A stretch of DNA of 64,000 nt from Kytococcus sedentarius DSM 20547 (lineage in GTDB: Bacteria; Actinomycetota; Actinomycetes; Actinomycetales; Dermatophilaceae): NCBI RefSeq assembly GCF_000023925.1, contig NC_013169.1:1674001-1738000 (forward strand), in the 5' to 3' direction. The position numbers were made by a program, and so were the translations under genes. Below the pieces are notes generated by a model that had not been told where the DNA came from, ran no database searches, and saw only the letters and a program-made list of their open reading frames with translations. Numbering within the stretch: the first letter of the stretch is position 1; every line of letters starts with the position of its first letter. Positions 54,642-63,273 of this stretch are shown here, piece after piece.

Positions 54642-55688
54642 TCAGCCCCACACCGTCGAACCGCCGCGGCCCGCAGGCGGACCGTCGTCATCGGGGTCCG
54701 CGGGGCGGTCGTCGCTGCCGTCGGCGCCCGACTCGTCGTCCGGCTCACCGTCGCCCGGCTCGTTCGGCGCGTCCTCCATCGTGGCGCCGGAGGCCAGCCA
54801 CTCCTCCAGGTCGGAGGCGATCTCGTCGGGGCTGGGCAGCTTGGCCACGTCGTGCGCGGTCAGGCTGCGGCGCTGCTGAGAGCTCATGAACTCGTCGAAC
54901 TGCTGCTCCATGGTGCGCACCACCTCGAGCGCCTCAGGGTTGGACTCCACCAGCTCGTCCAGCTCCCGGCGGTTCACCTCGGCCCGCTTCTCCAGGTCGT
55001 CCATGGGCACCTCGATCCCGGTGGCCTCCGAGATCGCGTGCAGGGCGGCCACGGTGCCGTCCAGCATCTCCCGGTCGGCCAGGTAGCCCGGGACGTGGAT
55101 GGCGAAGCCGATGGTGTCGATCCCCGCCTCCGCGAAGCGCACGTGGGCCAGGCCGTCGACGTGGCCAGGGACCTGCATGGTGCCGAACACCGATGCGTGA
55201 TCGGCGATGAGGCGCTCGTCCGAGGCGTAGGCGGTCAGCCCGGTCGGCCGCGTGTGGGGCACCTGCATGGGCGCCCCGTTGGCCGAGACCAGGGTGCGGA
55301 CGCCGAACTCCTGCGCCAGCATCAGCAGGGCCATGAGGAAGCGCTCCCACTGGTAGTCCGGCTCGGGGCCGTTGAGCAGCAGGAAGTGGCGCCCGTTGGG
55401 GTCGGTGACGCGGTGGACCACCAGGCTCGGCATGTCCACCGAGATGTAGCGGTCGCGCTGGAAGGTCAGCAACGGCCGGCGGGCGCGGTAGTCCAGCAGT
55501 GCGTCGACGTCGAAGGACGCGACCACCCGGGACTCCATGGTGGAGAGCACGTGGGCCACCGCGTTCTTCTCGACGTCGCCGGCATCGACCAGTCCCCCGG
55601 TGGCCAGCCACAGGGTGTCGGTCCGCACCGACCGGGGGTCGATGTCGGCCGGGTCCTCGATCCGGAACAGCTCGCTGGGGTCCTGCAC
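54642..55688 (-). CDS. PAC2 family protein
   Basis: A 348-aa protein of the PAC2 (proteasome assembly chaperone 2-like) family: LWLATGGLVDAGDVEKNAV, SFDVDALLDYRARRPLL, LLNGPEPDYQWERF, GIDTIGFAIHVPGYLAD, then a helical region and an acidic C-terminal tail (ADPDDDGPPAGRGG). Bacterial PAC2 proteins of this type occur widely in actinobacteria with unclear function; a link to the proteasome is by homology only, and no proteasome genes are present. The GTG at 55688 is chosen for GGGAGG 7 nt upstream. Confidence 0.87.
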   Translation of the reverse strand: MQDPSELFRIEDPADIDPRSVRTDTLWLATGGLVDAGDVEKNAVAHVLSTMESRVVASFDVDALLDYRARRPLLTFQRDRYISVDMPSLVVHRVTDPNGRHFLLLNGPEPDYQWERFLMALLMLAQEFGVRTLVSANGAPMQVPHTRPTGLTAYASDERLIADHASVFGTMQVPGHVDGLAHVRFAEAGIDTIGFAIHVPGYLADREMLDGTVAALHAISEATGIEVPMDDLEKRAEVNRRELDELVESNPEALEVVRTMEQQFDEFMSSQQRRSLTAHDVAKLPSPDEIASDLEEWLASGATMEDAPNEPGDGEPDDESGADGSDDRPADPDDDGPPAGRGGSTVWG

Positions 55689-55764
55689 GGGGGGTCCTCC
55701 CTTGTGGATGCGTGGTGCCACGATAGGCGGCGCACCGCCTGGTGGCGCGGGCGACCGTGTGGGG

Positions 55765-58700
55765 TCAACGCCCCGCGCCGCGGCTCTGTTCCAGTGCCTT
55801 CTCGACGGCGTCCATGGCCGCGTAGATGCGCTTCTCGCTCACGGCGTGTGCGGTCCCGAGCTGCTGGGCGAACAGGCTGACCCGCAGCTCCTCGGTCATC
55901 CAGCGCAGCGCGCGGACGTCCGGCCGCAGCCGCTCCAGCTCGTCCAGGCCCGCCAGCAGGTCGGCCCGCTCGCGCTCCACGGTCTGCACCACGGCCAGCC
56001 GCTCGGTGTCCCGCGCGAGATCCGTCGGTGCCTTGGCCGCCCGCTGCTCCATGGCCTGCAGGTAGCGAGGCAGGTGCCGCACCTGCTCGTAGCCGGCGTG
56101 GGTCAGGAAACCCGGGTGCACCAGCCCCCGCAGCTGGGCGGTCAGGTCCTCCCGCAGCGGCGCCAGGCGCGGTGCCGTCATCGACTCCACCGCGCGCTCC
56201 ACGGCCGGCACGCCCGCGAGCACCTTCCCGGCGGCGCCCACCATCTCCAGGATGCGGGGCGCGGCCTGCTGCACGGCGGTGGCCTGCACCTGCTCGAAGG
56301 CCTCCCGGGTGCGCACCGTCCCGGCCGCGGCCAGGCGCTCGGCGATCACCGAGTCCACCGCCGCCGCCAACGCGTCCTCCAGCAGGGCCTGGGTGGAGCC
56401 GTGCGGCGCGGCCCCCAGGGCCAGCTTGGTCTGGTTGTCCACGCTGCGCAGGATGCGGTTCCACGGCGGGTTGAAGCCGGCCAGCACCAGGCGGCGCAGG
56501 CCGAGTGCGTGCTCGTGGGCCGCCTGGCGGGGGTCGGCGAACACCTGCACCCCGGCCGTCGTCCCCTCGTCGACCAGGGCGGGCCAGCCCTGCACACCGC
56601 CGTCGTCGAAGTGGGCTGGCAGCTCGTCAAGGGTCCAGCTGGTCAGCCCCGATGCGGTGAGTCCGGCCGCCGCTCCCGCCACGGCCTCCTGCAGCGAGCC
56701 CGCGAGCTGCGCCTGCAGGGCCGTCAGGTCGTTGCCCTCGGCGAGCACCGTGGGCCGCTGGCGCGGCCCGCGTCGGCCGCGGGACCCCTTGCCGCGCGGG
56801 GCACCGCCTCCCGCGCCCTTCCCTCCCGGGACCCTGCCGCCCTCGCCCGGGGCGTCCTCGGTGACCCGGAAGGTCATGCGCAGGTGTGCAGGGACCGCGG
56901 CGGTGTCCATGTCCGCCGGGTCCAGCGGCGTGCCGGTCCGCCGCGTCAACGCACCGGCGAGCGCGGCAGCGAAGGTGCCGCTCCCCCGCATCGGCTCCGT
57001 CGCGGTCCCCGTGGGCGCGTCGGCGAGTTGCTCGGACAGGTCCTTCAGCGCCGCCGCCGCGTGGTCCGGCGCGGGTACGAAGGACCGGCGCACCGCCTTG
57101 GGCAGCGAGCGCAGCAGGGCCACCGCGAGCTCCTCGCGCAGGCCGGGCACCTGCCAGTCGAAGCCCTCGTCGCGCACCCGGTTGAGCTGGCTGAGCGTCA
57201 GGTGGGCCGTCACCCCATCGGCCTCGGTGCCGGGCTCGAACTGGTAGGTGAGGGGCAGCTCGACGTCACCCTGCACCCAGGTGGCCGGGAAGTCCGCGAG
57301 GTCCACACCGCTGGAGTCCTCGCCGACCACCTCCTCGACCGAGAGGTCCAGCAGGTGCGGCTCCGTGCGGCGGTGGGACTTCCACCAGCTGTCGAAGTGC
57401 GCGGCGGAGACCACCTCGGCGGGCAGGCGCTCGTCGTAGAAGGCGAACAGGGCCTCGTCGTCGAGCAGGTCCCGGCGCCGCGAGCGGGCCTCGAGCTGCT
57501 CCACCTCGGCGAGCACCTTCTTGTTGTGCCCCCAGAAGGCGTGGCCGGTCTGCCAGTCCCCCTCCACCAGCGCGTGCCGGATGAAGAGCTCCCGCGCCAG
57601 CGGGGCATCCACCGTCGCGAGGCCCACCTGCCGCCCGGCGACCAGCGGGATGCCCAGCAGGGTCACGCGCTCGTCGGCCACCGCCGAGGCCCGCTTGGCC
57701 GACCAGCGTGGCTCGGAGTACTGCCGCTTCACCAGGTGGTCGGCGGCCTCCTCCACCCACGCGGGGTCCACCGTCGCGTTCGTGCGGGCCCACAGGCGGG
57801 TGGTCTCCACCAGCTCGGCGGACATGATCCAGTCCGGGCGGGTGCGGAACAGCCCCGAGCCGGGCTGGATGGAGAAGTGCGCCCCGCGGGCGCCCAGGTA
57901 GTCCCGGGTCTCCCGGTCGCGCAGGCCCACCTGGCTCAGCAGCCCGGGCAGCAGGCTGCGGTGCACCACCTCGGCCTTCGCAGGGTCCACCGGCGCGAAG
58001 CCGTGGTCGCGCTGGCGGGTGCGGTCGGACTCCAGGCCCAGCGAGGAGTCCTGCCAGCCCAGGCCCTTGACCACGCTGCGCAGCTGATGGTGTACGTCCA
58101 CCCACTCCCGCAGGCGCAGGTAGTGCAGGAACTCGGCACGGCACAGCCGGCGGAAGGCCGAGCCGGAGAGGCTGCCCTTGCGCTCCCGGGCGTACTGCCA
58201 CAGGTTCAGCAGGGCGACGAAGTCGGAGTTCTCGTCCTTGAAGCGGGCGTGCAGCTGGTCGGCGCGCTCGCGCTTCTCGGCCGGCCGCTCCCGCGGGTCC
58301 TGGATGGACAGCCCGGCCACGATCACGAGCACCTCGGCCAGCGCCCCGCGGCGGTGGGCCTCCAACAGCATCCGCGCCAGGCGGGGGTCGGCGGGGATGG
58401 AGGCGAGCTCGCGCCCCTCGGGGGTCAGCGTCACGACACCGCCGCGGGAGGCGGTCTCCCGGGTCACGGCACCCAGCTCGTGCAGCAGGCGCAGGCCGTC
58501 GGTGATCTGGCGTGGGTCCGGCGGGTCGACGAAGCCGAAGCGCTGCACGTCCCCCAGGCCCAGGTGGGCCATCTGCAGGATCACGCTGGCCAGCGAGGTG
58601 CGCTGGATCTCCGGGTCGGTGAACTCGGGGCGGGCCTCGAAGTCCTCCTGCGAGTACAGGCGGATGCAGATGCCCGCGCTCACGCGCCCCGAGCGTCCCG

Positions 58701-59943
58701 CCCGCTGGTTGGCCGAGGCCCGGGAGATCTTCTCGATGGGGAGGCGCTGCACCTTGAGCCGTTGGCTGTACCGCGAGATGCGGGCCGTGCCGGTGTCCAC
58801 CACGTACCGGATGCCGGGCACGGTCAGCGAGGTCTCCGCGACGTTGGTGGCCAGCACCACGCGCCGCGTGGAGTGGGGGGCGAAGACGCGCTGCTGCTCG
58901 GCGGAGGAGAGGCGGCCGTAGAGCGGGACGATCTCGGTGCCGGGCAGCTTCAGCCCCTCCAGCGCCTCGGTCGCGTCACGGATCTCCCGCTCCCCGGAGC
59001 AGAAGACCAGGATGTCGCGATCCTGCGGGCGGGGGTCGTCCGGGCCGATGACCTCGGTCCACAGCTCCTGCACGGCCTGGCCGATGCCGGTGACCTGGTC
59101 GATGTCGTCCTCGCCGTAGACGGTCTCGTCGTAGCCCTCGGGGTCGGCCAGCGCGGCAACGTTCGACGTCTCCTGGAGGCTGAGGGGCCGGTAGCGGATC
59201 TCCACCGGGTAGGTGCGCCCCGACACCTCGACGATGGGGGCAGGGTTGCCCTCCGCGTCCGCGAAGTGGTGGGCGAAGCGCTCGGGGTCGATGGTCGCCG
59301 AGGTGATGATCACCTTGAGGTCGGGCCGCCGCGGGAGCAGCTGCTGCAGGTACCCGAGGATGAAGTCGATGGTGAGGCTGCGCTCGTGGGCCTCATCGAT
59401 GATGAGGGTGTCGTAGGCCCGCAGATCCCGGTCGAACTGCATCTGGTTGAGCAGGATGCCGTCGGTCATCACCTTCACGAGCGTCGTGGGGCTCGAGAGG
59501 TCGGTGAAGCGCACCTGGTAGCCCACCGGCCCCTGCGGGTCCTCGAGCTCGACCCCGAGCTCGTGCGCGATGCGGTCGGCCACCGACCGGGCGGCGATGC
59601 GGCGGGGCTGGGTGTGGCCGATCATCCCGGTCACGCCACGGCCCAACTCCAGGCAGATCTTGGGCAGCTGGGTGGTCTTGCCCGAGCCCGTCTCGCCGGC
59701 CACGACGACCACCTGATGATCGCGGATGGCGGCCGCCAGGTCGTCCTTGCGGTCGACCACAGGCAGGTCTGGCCAGCGCAGGGCCGGGACGGACGCGCGG
59801 CGCGCCTCGACCTGCTCGGGGGTCAGGCGGCGCGGGCCACGCCGGGTTCCCCGGCCGCGGCCGGACCGCCGCTGCCCCCGGCCACCACCGGAACGGCGCT
59901 TTCCGGCGCCCCGGGGGCCACCGGAACGGCCCTGCTCAGTCAT
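55765..59943 (-). CDS. hrpA: ATP-dependent RNA helicase HrpA
   Basis: A 1392-aa DEAH-box helicase of full HrpA length. An RGG-like basic N-terminus (GRGQRRSGRGRGTRRG) is followed by GETGSGKTTQLPK (motif I), TQPRRIAARSVA (Ia), DEAHERSLTIDFILGYL (II), TSATI (III), FCSGEREI, TNVAETSLTVPGIRYVVD (V) and QRAGRSGRV (VI), then winged-helix, ratchet and OB domains and the long DUF3418 C-terminal region. HrpA rescues stalled ribosomes in E. coli. Its ATG lies inside the end of mnhG (8-bp overlap), so it is probably cotranscribed with the antiporter genes. Confidence 0.96.
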   Translation of the reverse strand: MTEQGRSGGPRGAGKRRSGGGRGQRRSGRGRGTRRGPRRLTPEQVEARRASVPALRWPDLPVVDRKDDLAAAIRDHQVVVVAGETGSGKTTQLPKICLELGRGVTGMIGHTQPRRIAARSVADRIAHELGVELEDPQGPVGYQVRFTDLSSPTTLVKVMTDGILLNQMQFDRDLRAYDTLIIDEAHERSLTIDFILGYLQQLLPRRPDLKVIITSATIDPERFAHHFADAEGNPAPIVEVSGRTYPVEIRYRPLSLQETSNVAALADPEGYDETVYGEDDIDQVTGIGQAVQELWTEVIGPDDPRPQDRDILVFCSGEREIRDATEALEGLKLPGTEIVPLYGRLSSAEQQRVFAPHSTRRVVLATNVAETSLTVPGIRYVVDTGTARISRYSQRLKVQRLPIEKISRASANQRAGRSGRVSAGICIRLYSQEDFEARPEFTDPEIQRTSLASVILQMAHLGLGDVQRFGFVDPPDPRQITDGLRLLHELGAVTRETASRGGVVTLTPEGRELASIPADPRLARMLLEAHRRGALAEVLVIVAGLSIQDPRERPAEKRERADQLHARFKDENSDFVALLNLWQYARERKGSLSGSAFRRLCRAEFLHYLRLREWVDVHHQLRSVVKGLGWQDSSLGLESDRTRQRDHGFAPVDPAKAEVVHRSLLPGLLSQVGLRDRETRDYLGARGAHFSIQPGSGLFRTRPDWIMSAELVETTRLWARTNATVDPAWVEEAADHLVKRQYSEPRWSAKRASAVADERVTLLGIPLVAGRQVGLATVDAPLARELFIRHALVEGDWQTGHAFWGHNKKVLAEVEQLEARSRRRDLLDDEALFAFYDERLPAEVVSAAHFDSWWKSHRRTEPHLLDLSVEEVVGEDSSGVDLADFPATWVQGDVELPLTYQFEPGTEADGVTAHLTLSQLNRVRDEGFDWQVPGLREELAVALLRSLPKAVRRSFVPAPDHAAAALKDLSEQLADAPTGTATEPMRGSGTFAAALAGALTRRTGTPLDPADMDTAAVPAHLRMTFRVTEDAPGEGGRVPGGKGAGGGAPRGKGSRGRRGPRQRPTVLAEGNDLTALQAQLAGSLQEAVAGAAAGLTASGLTSWTLDELPAHFDDGGVQGWPALVDEGTTAGVQVFADPRQAAHEHALGLRRLVLAGFNPPWNRILRSVDNQTKLALGAAPHGSTQALLEDALAAAVDSVIAERLAAAGTVRTREAFEQVQATAVQQAAPRILEMVGAAGKVLAGVPAVERAVESMTAPRLAPLREDLTAQLRGLVHPGFLTHAGYEQVRHLPRYLQAMEQRAAKAPTDLARDTERLAVVQTVERERADLLAGLDELERLRPDVRALRWMTEELRVSLFAQQLGTAHAVSEKRIYAAMDAVEKALEQSRGAGR

Positions 59944-60280
59944 CGTCTCGGGCGTCGGCGGACACCCCGGGGTCCTCGTACAGCGGCAGGCGGACCTGCC
60001 CGGTGCGCAGCGCGCCGCGCCCGATCATGTGCGCCGCCACCGGCGCGGTGAGGAACTGGAAGAGAACGGCCAGCACCAGGGCGCCCCACACGGGCCACTC
60101 CCGCACCACCAAGCCGAACCCGATGGCCATGAGCACCAGGCCCATCGTCTGCGGCTTGGTGGCCGCGTGCATGCGGGTCAGCACGTCGGGGAAGCGCACC
60201 AGACCGATCCCGGCCACCAGCGACAACAGGGCGCCCACCAGCAAGAAGGAGGCGCCGGCAATCTGCAGGGCGTCGTTCAC
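59936..60280 (-). CDS. mnhG: Na+/H+ antiporter subunit G
   Basis: A 114-aa subunit with three membrane helices (ASFLLVGALLSLVAGIGLVR, GLVLMAIGFGLVVREW, ALVLAVLFQFLTAPVAAHM) and the MnhG motif RFPDVLTRMHAATKPQTMG. Part of the Mrp/Mnh complex that exchanges monovalent cations for protons. GTG start overlaps the mnhF stop (GTGA). Confidence 0.95.
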   Translation of the reverse strand: MNDALQIAGASFLLVGALLSLVAGIGLVRFPDVLTRMHAATKPQTMGLVLMAIGFGLVVREWPVWGALVLAVLFQFLTAPVAAHMIGRGALRTGQVRLPLYEDPGVSADARDDD

Positions 60281-60603
60281 GAGGGCCTCCCGTCCGCGGA
60301 CATGTCCACCCGCTCGTCCCGAGCCCACCCGGTGTCCCGGTCGCGGGCGGCATAGCGGGCCGCGGCCACCGCCCCCAGGAAGACCACCAGGGACAACGAG
60401 ACCAGCAGGGTCACCGCCTGCGCCAGGCCCCACCAGGCCCCCATGAGACAGAAGAAGCCCAGCAGGATGCTGACCAGCAGGTCCGAGCCCACCATCCGGT
60501 CCAAGACTGTGGGGCCGCGCACGATGCGCACCAGGGCCAGGGCCGAGGCGGCGATGAGGGCCGCCGCGGCGCCCCACATCAGCCACGTCGCGATCTCGTT
60601 CAT
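60277..60603 (-). CDS. mnhF: Na+/H+ antiporter subunit F
   Basis: A 108-aa subunit with three membrane helices and the MrpF motif ALVRIVRGPTVLDRMVGSDLL. The C-terminal 20 residues are polar. Overlaps mnhE stop as ATGA. Confidence 0.95.
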   Translation of the reverse strand: MNEIATWLMWGAAAALIAASALALVRIVRGPTVLDRMVGSDLLVSILLGFFCLMGAWWGLAQAVTLLVSLSLVVFLGAVAAARYAARDRDTGWARDERVDMSADGRPS

Positions 60604-61112
60604 CGGTCCTCCCGGCGGTAGTCGGCGTCGAAGGCGGCCAGCACCCGGCGCTCCTGGGCCAGGCAGTCCTGCCGCAGGCGCTCGGCGTCCTCCTCCGAGC
60701 GCACGCCCAGGCAGTGCACGTGGGCGATGCCGGTGGCGTCGTCGAGGTCGATCACCATGGTGCCCGGCACCAGCGTGATCAGCTCGGAGGTGATGGTCTG
60801 GAAGAGCTCCTCCTCAGCCTGGAACTGCACCACCACCATCGCGGCGTCCGTCCGCCGCCCCGGCAGCACCGCCAGCAGCGTCACCTCCACGACGGCCCCC
60901 ACCAGGTCGCGCAGGAAGACGGCCACCAGCACGACGAAGGACCAAGGGCGGAAAGTGCCGTTCACCCGCATCCGGGGCAGCGGCGAGGCCAGCGAGACCA
61001 TGAGCCCCAGGGCGAGACCACCGAAGATGATCATCGGCGAGTAGGAGCCCCAGGCGATCATCCACACCACCACGAGCCACAGCAGTGGGAACAGCTGGAT
61101 GCGGCGCAGCAT
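60600..61112 (-). CDS. mnhE: Na+/H+ antiporter subunit E
   Basis: A 170-aa subunit: two N-terminal helices, FRPWSFVVLVAVFLRDLVGA, and the conserved soluble part SELITLVPGTMVIDLDD with VHCLGVRSEED. One base is shared with the mnhD stop (TGATG). MrpE is the assembly-related subunit of the complex. Confidence 0.95.
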   Translation of the reverse strand: MLRRIQLFPLLWLVVVWMIAWGSYSPMIIFGGLALGLMVSLASPLPRMRVNGTFRPWSFVVLVAVFLRDLVGAVVEVTLLAVLPGRRTDAAMVVVQFQAEEELFQTITSELITLVPGTMVIDLDDATGIAHVHCLGVRSEEDAERLRQDCLAQERRVLAAFDADYRREDR

Positions 61113-62689
61113 CAGTGGTCACCGCCCTTCGGCTCCGGGTAGTTCTCCGCCATCGCGTCCGCGGCGTCGGAGACGGCCGTGAGGTAGCTGTGGCGGTTCA
61201 CCAGGTCCCCCGCGGCCCGCTCGGAGATGCCGTAGATGGGGCCGGCGAAGACCGTGAGGCCCAGCCCGAGCAACACCATCGTGCCGGTGGGGACGAACAG
61301 GCCGGGGCCGATGCGCTCGGCCCGCTGGCCCATGCCCTCCTCCTTGCTCTCGGCGCCCCAGAAGGACTTCGCCCAGGTTTTGGCGATGGCGTAGAGCGTC
61401 AGCACGGAGGTGACCACACTGCCGACGATGAGCACCCACATCATCTCCGTGCCGATCTGCGCGGCGGCCCGCATCAGGCCCACCTTGCCGATGAAGCCGG
61501 AGAAGGGCGGGATGCCGGCGAGGTTCATGGCCGGGATGAACCACAGCACTGCGAGCCACGGGGCCGTGCGGATGAGGCCGCCGAGCCGGTCCAGCGTGCT
61601 GACCCCGGTACGCCGCTGCACCATGCCCGTCACCAGGAACAGCGTGGCCTGGATGAGGATGTGGTGGATGACGTAGAAGATCGCGGCGGCGATGCCGGCA
61701 GCCGTGCCGATCGCCAGACCGAAGAGCATGTAGCCGATGTGGCTGACCAACGTGAAGCTGATCATCCGCTTGACCTCGGTCTGCGCCACGGCCCCCAGGA
61801 TGCCCACGACCATGGTCAGCAGGGCGGCCCACAGCAGCAGGTCCTGCAAGATCCCGCCGGGGAAGATCAGCGTCTGGGTGCGGATCATCGCGTACACGCC
61901 CACCTTGGTGAGCAGACCGGCGAAGACAGCGGTCACCGGGGCCGGGGCCGTCGGGTAGGAGTCCGGCAGCCAGCTCGACATGGGGAACACCGCGGCCTTC
62001 ACCGCGAAGCCCACCAGCAGCATCGACTGGAGCAGCACCTGCGTGCCCTGCGGGAGGTCCCCCATCCGCTCGGCCACCTGCGCGAGGTTCACCGTGCCGG
62101 TGGCCGTGTAGACCATCGCGACGGCGAACAGGAAGACCGTGGAGCTCAACAGGGAGACGAAGGTGTAGGTGACACCGGCCCGCACGCGCGAGGCGGTGCC
62201 GCCCAGGGTCAGCAGCACGAAGCTCGCGCCCAGCAGCACCTCGAAGCCCACGTACATGTGGAACAGGTCGCCGGAGACGAAGGTGGTGGCCACGCCCGCG
62301 GCCAGCACCAGCAGCGAGGGGTGGAAGATCGGCAGCGGTGCCTTGCCCCCGGCCTCCTGGTCGAAGGACTCGCGCCCCTCACCGTTGGAGTACCAGAGCA
62401 CCCCGAGGATCACGGTGAACCCCACGATCAGCATCAGTGCCGAGAGGCGGTCGACCACCAGGACGATGCCCTCGTAGGGGATCCACGCCGCGGTCGGCAC
62501 CACCTGCGGGCCGTCGGTGTCAGCCGCCCAGAGCAGCACCACCGAGCCCACGAGGCAGGCGGCCACGACGGCGGTGGAAATCACGCGCTGGACAGTGGTG
62601 TGGCGGCCAGCCGCCAGCGTCACCGCGGAGGCCAGCAGCGGCAGCATCACCAACAGCGGGACGATGAAGGAGACGTTGAGGTCGTTCAC
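61112..62689 (-). CDS. mnhD: Na+/H+ antiporter subunit D
   Basis: A 525-aa complex-I-like antiporter subunit with about 14 membrane helices. Conserved Lys and Glu residues of the proton path are in FAVKAAVFPMSSWLPDSYP and FAGLLTKVGVYAMIR, and in VSHIGYMLFGLAIG. GTG start overlapping the mnhC stop (GTGA). Confidence 0.96.
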   Translation of the reverse strand: MNDLNVSFIVPLLVMLPLLASAVTLAAGRHTTVQRVISTAVVAACLVGSVVLLWAADTDGPQVVPTAAWIPYEGIVLVVDRLSALMLIVGFTVILGVLWYSNGEGRESFDQEAGGKAPLPIFHPSLLVLAAGVATTFVSGDLFHMYVGFEVLLGASFVLLTLGGTASRVRAGVTYTFVSLLSSTVFLFAVAMVYTATGTVNLAQVAERMGDLPQGTQVLLQSMLLVGFAVKAAVFPMSSWLPDSYPTAPAPVTAVFAGLLTKVGVYAMIRTQTLIFPGGILQDLLLWAALLTMVVGILGAVAQTEVKRMISFTLVSHIGYMLFGLAIGTAAGIAAAIFYVIHHILIQATLFLVTGMVQRRTGVSTLDRLGGLIRTAPWLAVLWFIPAMNLAGIPPFSGFIGKVGLMRAAAQIGTEMMWVLIVGSVVTSVLTLYAIAKTWAKSFWGAESKEEGMGQRAERIGPGLFVPTGTMVLLGLGLTVFAGPIYGISERAAGDLVNRHSYLTAVSDAADAMAENYPEPKGGDH

Positions 62690-63273
62690 CGCGCACCTCC
62701 TGTCGTGTCCACGGGCGGTTGGTCGTCGTCGCGGGGCTGGAAGGCCCGGCTGCGGTGGCGGCGGATCTCCCGGCGGCGTTCGCGGAAGCGCCGCACCGCC
62801 TGCTCCATGTAGTGGTCACCGGTGTCGTCGACGTCGTCATCACCGATGTCGTCCGGGGTGAGGTCGTCGTCGCCCTCGAAATCCGAGCCGGACATGTCGG
62901 CCCGGTCGGCCCGCAGCACGATGCGCAGGTCCTCGGGGTCGTGCGTGACCCGGTCGGTCCCGCTGAGCTGCCAGGACCGGTGCGCCAGGGCGAGCAGGAA
63001 CGAGACCAGACCCAACGAGATGACGATGGCGGTGAGCATCATCGCCTGCGGCAGCGGGTCGGCCATCGCGGCGGACGGCACCTCCTCGATCAGCGGCGGC
63101 TTGCCGGGAGGACCGGACGCTGCCAGGAAGAGCAGGTTCACCCCGTTGCCGACCAGGATGAAGCCCAGGAGCATCCGGACGATGGAGCGCGCCAGCATCA
63201 GGTAGACCCCGGCGCCGGCCAGGACGGCACCGGCGACGATCAGGGCGAGGGAGGGGGCCATGGCCTCGCTCAT
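62686..63273 (-). CDS. mnhC: Na+/H+ antiporter subunit C
   Basis: A 195-aa NuoK-like subunit: three helices with ARSIVRMLLGFILVGNGVNL and DPLPQAMMLTAIVISLG. The last 85 residues are a hydrophilic acidic then Arg-rich tail (FRERRREIRRHRSRAF), longer than in Bacillus MrpC. ATG overlaps the mnhA stop (ATGA). Confidence 0.95.
   Translation of the reverse strand: MSEAMAPSLALIVAGAVLAGAGVYLMLARSIVRMLLGFILVGNGVNLLFLAASGPPGKPPLIEEVPSAAMADPLPQAMMLTAIVISLGLVSFLLALAHRSWQLSGTDRVTHDPEDLRIVLRADRADMSGSDFEGDDDLTPDDIGDDDVDDTGDHYMEQAVRRFRERRREIRRHRSRAFQPRDDDQPPVDTTGGAR

Noticed and set aside
55537-60051. A 1504-codon open frame antisense to hrpA and the PAC2 gene.
   Set aside because: Same high-GC shadow effect; the minus-strand HrpA has all helicase motifs.
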